Origin: DAOSEK01 sp035363095
GTDB taxonomy: Archaea > Nanobdellota > Nanobdellia > Woesearchaeales > UBA119
Reading direction: 5' to 3'
Assembly (NCBI GenBank): GCA_035363095.1
Contig: DAOSEK010000015.1
Span: 1-24,313, forward strand
DNA: 24,313 bases
The translations under genes and the position numbers were made by a program. Shown piece after piece: positions 15,657-22,389 of this stretch (positions are counted from its first letter, which is position 1; every line of letters starts with the position of its first letter). The notes under the pieces are model-generated. The model saw nothing but the letters and a program-made list of their open reading frames with translations. It did no database searches and was not told the origin of the DNA.

Positions 15657-17303
15657 ATGATGAAAATTCTAATGATTGTTCCTAAATATTGTATTGAAGA
15701 GACAAAATTTTATGGATATCCTTTTCCTGTTGGAATTGGATATATAGTCTCTGTAGTGAAGAAATCTAACTTTGATTTACATTCAATTAATTTGAATCAT
15801 TTTGATAAAAAAGTGGAAACCGTAATTTCTGATGAGCTTGATAGAAATAAGTATGATGTAGTGATGACTGGAAATAATTCCATGGGATATAAAATAACCA
15901 AGCGCATTATAGAAGTGGTCAAAAATCATAAAACTGCTCCTATTTTCATATTAGGAGGCGCAATCATTACCACTGAACCAGAGTTTCTATTTGAAGATTT
16001 GAAGCCAGATATTGGGGTTATTGGAGAAGGAGAAGAAACTGTTGTGGAGGTTCTCAAGGAGTTGGAAAAAGGAAATAGATACAATCTACACAATATTAAG
16101 GGAATTATTTTCAGGGAAAAAGAAACAAACAAAATTTTTAAAACCGAACCACGGCAGGTCATACAGAATATAGACCTTATTCCTTTTCCAGATTTTGAGG
16201 AGCTAGGATATCTGGAATTTCTGGAAAATCTTAATTCTAGCACTGATTTTTGTAGTAATCCGTTTGACTCTCCAAAAGTATATTGTATTTCTTGTAGCAG
16301 GTCTTGCCCTTTTCAATGTACCTTTTGTTATCATGATAATTCATATAGACAGCGTTCTTTAGATAATATCTTTCAAGAGCTTGAAATGGCTGTTAAAAAA
16401 TATAAAATCAACTCAATAAGAACATATGATGATTGTTTTTCAATAAACAAAGAACGTTTGATAGAGTTCTGTAATAGAATGATTGAATTAAAAAGTAAAA
16501 TTGATTGGGAATTAAAATGGAGTTGCCAGATGACCGTTCATTCTGCTGAGCTTGAGACCCTTAAATTGATGAAAGAAGCGGGTTGTAATGTTATTGGATT
16601 TGGATTTGAAAGTTATAGCCCAGCTGTGTTAAAAAGTATGAAAAAACCAATAACTCCAAAGATGATTGATACTGCACTAAAAAATACAATTCAAGCAAAA
16701 ATAGCCTTAGGAGCAAATTTTATCTTTGGAGATGTTGCTGAAACTAAAGAAACCGCTAAAGAAACTTTGGATTATTGGATAAAAGAATGCAAAGGGCAAG
16801 TAGGACTTTCTTTCATACAGCCCTATACTGGAAGTGCAATCTATTACCATTGTATAAACAAAGGAATCATAAAAGATAAATTAGATTTTGTGAGAAACAA
16901 GATGACGACCGGAATTGCAATGTGGTATAATATGACTGACAATATGACTGATTTTGAGATTAAGAGGCTTAAAAAGGATGTTTTAGACTACCAAGCAAAG
17001 GGGTGTTATTTTGTTTCACCAATACGTATCGTTAAAGAAAAAAAGCCCAATACTTATAAGGTAACAGTACGATGTCCCTTTTGCAAACAAGCAATTACAT
17101 ATAGGAATTTTAGAATTGATTTTAAGTATTTCTTTTTCTATGGAATAGGGTCTGCAACGGTTTGTAGGAACTGTAATATGAGATTTTTCATCGTAAGCAA
17201 AATTGAAAAATGGGCATATAAGCACTATTCGCTTGTGAGAGGCTTGAGAGATTTCTTAGAAGAAATAAAGATAAAGTTTAAAAGTTTTTTATTGTTACGC
17301 TAG
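15657..17303 (+). CDS. Cobalamin-type radical SAM enzyme with C-terminal zinc-ribbon-like domain (copy B)
   Basis: 548 residues starting at ATG 15657 (or ATG 15660), one base after the previous stop. It is paralogous to copy A along its whole length: N-terminal B12-type domain ('FILGGAIITTEPEFLF'), radical SAM motif C217-x3-C221-x2-C224 ('SRSCPFQCTFCYH'), and C-terminal C473/C476 and C503/C506 ('CPFCKQ', 'CRNCNMRFF'). Shared blocks such as 'GFESYSPAVLKSM' and 'KPITP' show both likely use similar chemistry. Residues after the radical SAM motif (YRQRSLDNIF against YRRRSLDNIF) are nearly the same, but the region between the domains differs, suggesting different acceptors. It ends the plus-strand cluster and faces the minus-strand kinase/isomerase gene, 42 bases away. 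Confidence 0.87.
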   Translation: MMKILMIVPKYCIEETKFYGYPFPVGIGYIVSVVKKSNFDLHSINLNHFDKKVETVISDELDRNKYDVVMTGNNSMGYKITKRIIEVVKNHKTAPIFILGGAIITTEPEFLFEDLKPDIGVIGEGEETVVEVLKELEKGNRYNLHNIKGIIFREKETNKIFKTEPRQVIQNIDLIPFPDFEELGYLEFLENLNSSTDFCSNPFDSPKVYCISCSRSCPFQCTFCYHDNSYRQRSLDNIFQELEMAVKKYKINSIRTYDDCFSINKERLIEFCNRMIELKSKIDWELKWSCQMTVHSAELETLKLMKEAGCNVIGFGFESYSPAVLKSMKKPITPKMIDTALKNTIQAKIALGANFIFGDVAETKETAKETLDYWIKECKGQVGLSFIQPYTGSAIYYHCINKGIIKDKLDFVRNKMTTGIAMWYNMTDNMTDFEIKRLKKDVLDYQAKGCYFVSPIRIVKEKKPNTYKVTVRCPFCKQAITYRNFRIDFKYFFFYGIGSATVCRNCNMRFFIVSKIEKWAYKHYSLVRGLRDFLEEIKIKFKSFLLLR

Positions 17304-17345
17304 AGCAAAAAAATCATAGATTCATAAATGGATATATTTTTTCAT

Positions 17346-19028
17346 TTAAACAAGGTTGATTTCTTTGATTGTTCTTGCGATATAAGAAGTAATCAAATGA
17401 TCTAAAATCATGTGTATATCCTCTACTGGCCCATACTCTCCCTTATCTGTAAATAACACCAAAGAGTGATCTGAAAGATCCTTTAACTTGCCCCCATCAA
17501 AGCCTAAAAGGCTTATAGTTTTTGCTCCCACTTTATTTGCATAAAGTACTGCATTAATCAGATTTTTTGAGTTGCCCGAAGCTGAAATACAAACAACAAC
17601 ATCATCCTTATTCAAAAGATTCTCAAGCTGTTTAGAGAATACAAAGTCATAACCATCATCATTTGCATATGCAGTAAATGTTGCAAGGTTATCCGCTAAA
17701 GATATTGCCTTATAATCTCTATGCCCTAAATCCTTTGTAGCTTTGCTTAAGTCGCATGCAAAATGAGAAGCTGTTGCAGCACTTCCCCCATTCCCTAAAA
17801 AATACACGGTTTTTCCATTTTTTTCAGTTTCAATAAAAACATGGATAATTTCAGCTAATTTTTGATAGTCGATAGTATCCAAAAGATAGGACACATAATC
17901 GCAATATTTTTTTGAGAAATCTATTGCGTTATTGCATTTTATATATATGTCATTAAGATTAAGATTCCTATATTGGGCCAATGTCCCTGTTCCGGAATTT
18001 TTGGCAGCAACACAATTAAGTGCATAGTTTTTTACAATCTGGTTTTCAATAAACTGCAAGAAATCTTGTTTTCTTACGCTTTCTTTGTTACCCATAATGT
18101 TTACAGCGATTGCACCTGCACAATTAGCATAAAATGGAATTAATTTTTCATCAACATTAAAGTAGCTAAAAAGTGAAGTAATGGAAAACACAGCATCCCC
18201 AGCACCTACGGTATCTTTAATTGATGTTGCTAAAGCAGGAAATGTGAAGGTTTTTCCTTTTGTAACATATAGTGCACCATTCTTTCCAAGTGTCAAAAGT
18301 ATTTTTTTAAAGCCGTTTTTTAAGCTGATTTCTTTAACAAGTTCTTCTACAGGAGTAAATCTTGAATGGGTTCCAAGCCTTAATTCTGTGTCGTTCATTG
18401 TGATAAAATCAAGCTTTTTGTACTTAAAGAAAAGGTTAAAGCCGTAGTTAGCACTATTAGATTGAACATTCGCACAAAGATATTTTGATTTCTTTTCTAA
18501 AACCCTGGCAATCTTATCATTGATAAATCCATGGCCAAAGTCTGCTATCATTACCATATCATATTTTGGCAGTTCTCTTTCAAGATAATTAGAAATTTCT
18601 AATTCAAGCTCTTTGTCAATCTCTCCATCACTTATCTCTTCATATTTGAACATCTTTTCGTTTCTTTGAACATTCACAAACCTTGATTTAACTGTTGTAA
18701 ATGCATCTTTTTTTACAAATGATTTAAAAGAGATATTTTGATTTAATGAACGTTCAATAAACTCTTGATAACTATTTTTATCCCCTAATAAAGTTACAAA
18801 TGTTACGTTCTCTGCAAAATTGCTTACATGGTTTGCAACTGCAACAGCTCCACCTGCATAATCTTCAGAACTTTTTAATTGGGTTGATAATATAGGGTCT
18901 TTGATTGCTCTTCCTGTTGGAAGTACAAAAATGTATCTATCAACAATTGAATCTCCGATGACTAGCACCTTTACTTTAGAAATCTTTGATAAAATCTCTA
19001 GAACACTTCTTTTTATAGCATTATCCAT
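17346..19028 (-). CDS. Fused heptose-7-phosphate kinase and sedoheptulose-7-phosphate isomerase
   Basis: 560 residues in two parts. Residues about 15-330 are a PfkB/HldE-type sugar kinase, with 'VLVIGDSIVDRYIF', 'YAGGAVAVANHV' and the catalytic 'DTVGAGDAVF' near residue 275. Residues about 350-555 are a SIS-domain isomerase of the GmhA type, with 'GNGGSAATASHFACDL' near 411, 'CISASGNSKNL' and 'YGPVEDIHMILDH' near 531. GmhA turns sedoheptulose 7-phosphate into heptose 7-phosphate, and the kinase adds a 1-phosphate, so the fusion covers two consecutive steps. The usual HldE instead joins this kinase to an adenylyltransferase. It is encoded opposite to the cluster, with its own promoter. GmhB is not visible, and the nucleotidyltransferase and phosphatase in the cluster may complete the route (inference). 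Confidence 0.87.
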   Translation of the reverse strand: MDNAIKRSVLEILSKISKVKVLVIGDSIVDRYIFVLPTGRAIKDPILSTQLKSSEDYAGGAVAVANHVSNFAENVTFVTLLGDKNSYQEFIERSLNQNISFKSFVKKDAFTTVKSRFVNVQRNEKMFKYEEISDGEIDKELELEISNYLERELPKYDMVMIADFGHGFINDKIARVLEKKSKYLCANVQSNSANYGFNLFFKYKKLDFITMNDTELRLGTHSRFTPVEELVKEISLKNGFKKILLTLGKNGALYVTKGKTFTFPALATSIKDTVGAGDAVFSITSLFSYFNVDEKLIPFYANCAGAIAVNIMGNKESVRKQDFLQFIENQIVKNYALNCVAAKNSGTGTLAQYRNLNLNDIYIKCNNAIDFSKKYCDYVSYLLDTIDYQKLAEIIHVFIETEKNGKTVYFLGNGGSAATASHFACDLSKATKDLGHRDYKAISLADNLATFTAYANDDGYDFVFSKQLENLLNKDDVVVCISASGNSKNLINAVLYANKVGAKTISLLGFDGGKLKDLSDHSLVLFTDKGEYGPVEDIHMILDHLITSYIARTIKEINLV

Positions 19029-19059
19029 TTATTTCACTTAAGCGAAGATAAAACTTTCA

Positions 19060-19070
19060 TTTTTAAATAA
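19060..19070 (-). promoter_or_regulatory. TATA-like box for the kinase/isomerase gene
   Basis: On the minus strand TTATTTAAAA lies about 32 bases before the ATG at 19028. It shares a 115-base divergent intergenic region with the plus-strand box at 19111. Confidence 0.35.
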
Positions 19071-19110
19071 ATCTATTTTTGAAAAGATATAAGCGCAAAC
19101 TATAGAAAGA

Positions 19111-19116
19111 TTTATA
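19111..19116 (+). promoter_or_regulatory. TATA-like box for the transglutaminase-like gene
   Basis: TTTATA ends 27 bases before the ATG at 19144, so the transcript would begin within a few bases of the start codon (leaderless). No ribosome site is visible in between. Confidence 0.45.
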
Positions 19117-19143
19117 ACCTTTTTATAGGATTTTTAGTTATAT

Positions 19144-21177
19144 ATGGGAAACTTTCGGCTATTTTTTGGTATATTTTTGGCTATTGTGCTAATTTCAAAT
19201 GTCCTCTCCTATGATTTCCAAGAAACAAACAAAATGGATATCTCTTTAGATATATCTTTTCAACTATTCCCAAAACCGACATCTGAGACATCAATAAAAG
19301 AGTTATCTGCTACAATTTATTTATATCCTGAAAACTCCCAATATCAAAAAATAAAATCCTTTGAGCCTTATCCTAAGGAAGCTATTGAATCAAATCACAA
19401 TCTTTTAAATTTCTCTCTTAAAAATCCATTGGTTTCAGATTATACTTTTGGGTATTCTTCTGTACTTGAGAAATCAAAAGTATTTACAAGAATAAATAAA
19501 AAAATCAGCTACCCAAATGAGGTTTTAATGAGTGATTATCTAAAACCTACAAAAATTATTGATTATGAGGATTACCAAATAAAAGAGATTGCAAAAACAT
19601 TATCTTTTGGTGAAGATGATTATGTATATTTGGTTTATAAAACTGCACTTTGGGTTAAGGAAAATATTCATTATAAAAAAACCTCTGAAACTGAAAAATC
19701 TCAGCTTCCTGCAAGCTGGGTAATGTATAATCGGTATGGTGTTTGCGATGAAATATCTGCGATCTTTGCAGCGATTTTAAGAGCTCAAGGGATTCCTTCA
19801 AGATTGGTTTCAGGAATTGCTTATAGCGAGTCTATTGAAGAAGCAGGTTTTAAAAATTGGGGTCTTCATGCGTGGAATGAAGTGTATTTTCCAGATTTTG
19901 GCTGGGTTGCTTTTGATATTGCATTTGATCAATATTTTGGCGTTGATGCATCTCATATAAACTTGATGTATTATGATGAAGAGAAAAGTAGTTTTGAATA
20001 TTCTTGGAGGTCAAAGAACACAAAATTTGAATCAAGCGAACTTAACTTTAACGTAGATTTTATTAAAGAAAGTAGCGATTCTTTTGAAGCAGATGTAAAT
20101 TACAAATTATCCCCAAAGTATTCTTTAGTTGGGTTTGGTTCATATAATGAGATTGAACTTACAATTGAAAATCTAAAAAATTATTATATTCCTCTTTCTC
20201 TTCAATTTTCCATGCCTAGTGATGTAATAATACTTAATCCTTCTAAATCAAACATTCTTTTAAGACCAAATGAGAAGATAGTATTGAGATATATTGTAAA
20301 GTTTCCACACAATTTAGACCCTGGGTATGTGTATTCGTATCCTGTGAATATCTATCTTAAATCAAAGGCAATGGTCAATCAAACCATTTCTGTTTCTCCA
20401 AAGTATGAAATATATTCACTTGAGGAATTTAACAAAGTAACTGATGAGAAACAAAAAGTTAGGGTTGAATGCGTTTCGCAATTAAGTTCGGTTGTTGTCG
20501 GAAAAAGTGCAGATTTTAAGTGTTTTGTTTATAACAATAATCATTTAACGTTAAAGGATAGGATTTGTCTTGAGGATAGTTGTTATCCTTTTGAAATATT
20601 GCCAAATGATTTTTTAGCTTTTGATTTTAAAAAAACCTTTAATGAACCAAAAACCCAAGAGATTAATTTCACGATTTCAAATGATTATTTCACATTATTT
20701 TTGGATGTGTATGATGTTGCCAAAATTGAAATATCTAATTTTTCAATTACAGACCCAGATTTGAGTAAAGATTTGCTTTTAAGTGCTATGCTATCTCCAA
20801 AGTCAAGTTCTCCTGTTCTAAATCTTTCAGTTTACATCTATCTTGAGGATAAAGTGCTTTCTGAATGGCATGAGGAACAGCTGATGATTCCATCGGTGTT
20901 TGGTGTTAATATCCAAAAATACCTTTTGAAAGAGAATTCTTCTAAAGTCGGAATTTCTGCGGAGTATTATGATATTTCAGGTGATAAGCTTTCAGCTAGA
21001 GCAATTTCTTATACGCCGATGTTTCAGAGGGGTTTTTTTGAGCGGATATACGCTTTTTTGATGAGAACTGGTTATTTTATAGACTCTATGTTTAGTAATA
21101 TTGATAGTTCTTATAATCAGATTTTAGGGGCGTTTTATAAGGATCAATGGAAAGACTATAAGGTTTTTAAATCCTAA
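19144..21177 (+). CDS. Secreted transglutaminase-like (papain-fold) protein
   Basis: 677 residues. A signal peptide covers about residues 1-22 ('FRLFFGIFLAIVLISNVLSY'). The transglutaminase-like core at about 165-262 has a full catalytic triad: C201 in 'GVCDEISAIFAAILRAQGI', H242 in 'LHAWNEVYF' and D258 in 'WVAFDIAFD'. The remaining 400 residues look like beta-sandwich (Ig-like) modules with paired cysteines in 'FKCFVYN' and 'ICLEDSCYPF', ending in an amphipathic 'RGFFERIYAFLMRTG' segment with no clear membrane anchor. Family members cleave or cross-link peptides, or process surface proteins. The protein should act outside the cell, possibly on the cell envelope. It is divergent from the kinase/isomerase gene and 19 bases before the next small gene. 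Confidence 0.85.
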   Translation: MGNFRLFFGIFLAIVLISNVLSYDFQETNKMDISLDISFQLFPKPTSETSIKELSATIYLYPENSQYQKIKSFEPYPKEAIESNHNLLNFSLKNPLVSDYTFGYSSVLEKSKVFTRINKKISYPNEVLMSDYLKPTKIIDYEDYQIKEIAKTLSFGEDDYVYLVYKTALWVKENIHYKKTSETEKSQLPASWVMYNRYGVCDEISAIFAAILRAQGIPSRLVSGIAYSESIEEAGFKNWGLHAWNEVYFPDFGWVAFDIAFDQYFGVDASHINLMYYDEEKSSFEYSWRSKNTKFESSELNFNVDFIKESSDSFEADVNYKLSPKYSLVGFGSYNEIELTIENLKNYYIPLSLQFSMPSDVIILNPSKSNILLRPNEKIVLRYIVKFPHNLDPGYVYSYPVNIYLKSKAMVNQTISVSPKYEIYSLEEFNKVTDEKQKVRVECVSQLSSVVVGKSADFKCFVYNNNHLTLKDRICLEDSCYPFEILPNDFLAFDFKKTFNEPKTQEINFTISNDYFTLFLDVYDVAKIEISNFSITDPDLSKDLLLSAMLSPKSSSPVLNLSVYIYLEDKVLSEWHEEQLMIPSVFGVNIQKYLLKENSSKVGISAEYYDISGDKLSARAISYTPMFQRGFFERIYAFLMRTGYFIDSMFSNIDSSYNQILGAFYKDQWKDYKVFKS

Positions 21178-21196
21178 AGAGCTACCACTTCTAAAT

Positions 21197-21580
21197 ATGG
21201 ATGTTGAACAAATAAAATCATTTGTTTTAGGTTTGATTCAATCAAAGGAAGGGGTTAAGCCAACCGAGTTTAAAAAAGAGAAGGAATTATTTGTTTCTAA
21301 GTATAATAAGGATGGGAAAGAGTTTTTGATTTGTTATGTGGATAAACTTAGTTTATTAAAATCATTTGAGTATAGATATTTATTTTGTGATTATTCTTTA
21401 AAGAATTTAGAAGAGCTTGAAAGGAATTGGGATAGTTATTCTAAAAACAAAGATTTGATAGTTTATTTTGTTTCTCAAGGTTTTGAGTATTTTTGCTTAA
21501 AGCCATTTGCAATGTCTTTAGTGACTGATAAAGATAATTTAGGTAAAAGTCTTAGGTCTTTGTATTCTAAAAGCGAGTGA
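21197..21580 (+). CDS. Small protein of unknown function
   Basis: 127 residues; I do not recognise the family. It has no signal peptide or membrane segment, is rich in Lys, Glu, Tyr and Phe, and appears to be a mixed alpha/beta soluble protein ('EFLICYVDKLSLLKSFEYRY', 'DLIVYFVSQGFEYFCLKPF'). It follows the transglutaminase-like gene by 19 bases and probably shares its transcript. Coding is supported by its length and clean residue make-up. Overlapping frames on the other strand look like shadows. Confidence 0.6.
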   Translation: MDVEQIKSFVLGLIQSKEGVKPTEFKKEKELFVSKYNKDGKEFLICYVDKLSLLKSFEYRYLFCDYSLKNLEELERNWDSYSKNKDLIVYFVSQGFEYFCLKPFAMSLVTDKDNLGKSLRSLYSKSE

Positions 21581-21594
21581 GAAAATCCAAAAAG

Positions 21595-21602
21595 TTTATA
21601 TA
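21595..21602 (+). promoter_or_regulatory. TATA-like box before the toxin-antitoxin pair
   Basis: TTTATATA predicts a transcript start near 21626, with the GGTGA ribosome site at 21636-21640 and ATG at 21646. Box, ribosome site and start codon are well placed relative to one another. Confidence 0.55.
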
Positions 21603-21635
21603 CTAATAATAAATACTTATCAGTTAGTAACTTTT

Positions 21636-21640
21636 GGTGA
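21636..21640 (+). promoter_or_regulatory. Ribosome site fixing the antitoxin start
   Basis: GGTGA matches the archaeal anti-Shine-Dalgarno sequence and ends 5 bases before ATG 21646. It makes an in-frame TTG at 21634, which would overlap the site, unlikely. Confidence 0.6.
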
Positions 21641-21645
21641 TTAAT

Positions 21646-21918
21646 ATGGAAGTTAAATGTCGTACACTTGATCATAGTCCAACTTTAAATACGGTTCTCA
21701 TGGTCGAAGATACTATAAAAAAGCAAGAGAGCTCTGTGATAACCATTGCTGAATTAAAAAGGAAACTACCCAAACAAGTAAACCACAATATTTTAAAAAA
21801 AATTCTGATCTATCTTGAAGAGAGCAACAAGATCGCGGTCAGTTTGAAAGGTTTAACTTGGATACATAGTGTAAATCCAAAGCTAAGAAGAGCAATAAAG
21901 TCGGGTTTGCGATCATGA
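21646..21918 (+). CDS. Winged-helix-like antitoxin of an archaeal RelE-type pair
   Basis: 90 residues with predicted helix-turn-helix/wing organisation: 'TIAELKRKLPKQVNHNILKKIL' is the helical part, and 'KIAVSLKGLTWIHSVNPKLRRAI' fits the wing and tail. I recall the pattern 'LNTVLMVE...' with 'GLTWIHSVNPKLRRAI' from archaeal proteins encoded just before RelE-like toxins. It likely binds and neutralises the toxin and may repress its own promoter. Its stop overlaps the toxin start by 4 bases (ATGA). Naming it an antitoxin rests mainly on this arrangement. Confidence 0.7.
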   Translation: MEVKCRTLDHSPTLNTVLMVEDTIKKQESSVITIAELKRKLPKQVNHNILKKILIYLEESNKIAVSLKGLTWIHSVNPKLRRAIKSGLRS

Positions 21919-22268
21919 AGAAAATAGCGGTAATATTTTCACCTGAAGCACAAGAAGTATATGATTATCTTGGTGAAAAAGCCAAGTTGTCCAAGCCCGA
22001 AAATATGATTCTCAAAGCATTACGTAAAAAAATTGAACTAATTAAATCAAACGTTCATTATGGAGAACCTATTGCAAAAAGATTAATCCCAAAAGAATAC
22101 AAAAATAAGTATGGGGTGTCAAATTTATTTAGGGTAGAGCTACCGTTGTTTTGGAGAATGCTTTATACTCTCACAAATGGCGAATCAGAAATAGAAATTG
22201 TTGCATTTATTCTTGACGTGATGGACCATGATGATTATGACGACCGATTTGGCTATAAGGGAAAATGA
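21915..22268 (+). CDS. RelE/ParE-superfamily toxin
   Basis: 117 residues. The N-terminus 'KIAVIFSPEAQEVYDYLGEKA' and the central 'LFRVELPLFWRMLYTL', followed by 'EIEIVAFILDVMDHDDYDDRF', match the RelE/ParE fold seen in archaeal toxin-antitoxin loci, where basic residues on the sheet cut ribosome-bound mRNA. Basic residues suitable for this lie in 'KRLIPKEYKNKYG' and 'WRML'. RelE (mRNA cleavage) seems likelier than ParE (gyrase poison), but the sequence alone does not decide. It is translationally coupled to the preceding antitoxin gene. Confidence 0.78.
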   Translation: MKKIAVIFSPEAQEVYDYLGEKAKLSKPENMILKALRKKIELIKSNVHYGEPIAKRLIPKEYKNKYGVSNLFRVELPLFWRMLYTLTNGESEIEIVAFILDVMDHDDYDDRFGYKGK

Positions 22269-22330
22269 TGTTTTGAATAACTATACCAAAGAAACTCCTT
22301 GTTAAATGTTAAAGGAATTTAAAAGGATAG

Positions 22331-22339
22331 TTTTAAATA
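22331..22339 (+). promoter_or_regulatory. TATA-like box before the cysteine-rich gene
   Basis: TTTTAAATA lies about 50 bases before the GTG start and would start transcription near 22363. A weaker alternative, TTTAAAAG at 22318-22325, would start it near 22349, upstream of the inverted repeat. Confidence 0.35.
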
Positions 22340-22352
22340 TTTGAAATCAAAT

Positions 22353-22385
22353 AAATCACCCCATCAGGTGTATTTTAGGTGATTT
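22353..22385 (+). promoter_or_regulatory. Inverted repeat covering the ribosome site of the cysteine-rich gene
   Basis: AAATCACC (22353-22360) is perfectly complementary to GGTGATTT (22378-22385), with 17 bases between them. The right arm contains the ribosome site GGTGA (22378-22382). If transcribed, the hairpin would hide the site. It could equally be a protein-binding operator. Whether the left arm is in the mRNA depends on which TATA-like box is used. Confidence 0.4.
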
Positions 22386-22389
22386 GAGA

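Noticed and set aside
15926..16243. Minus-strand open frame of 105 codons inside cobalamin-type copy B
   Set aside because: The plus-strand protein is conserved with copy A across the same stretch, and the antisense frame is not kept in copy A.
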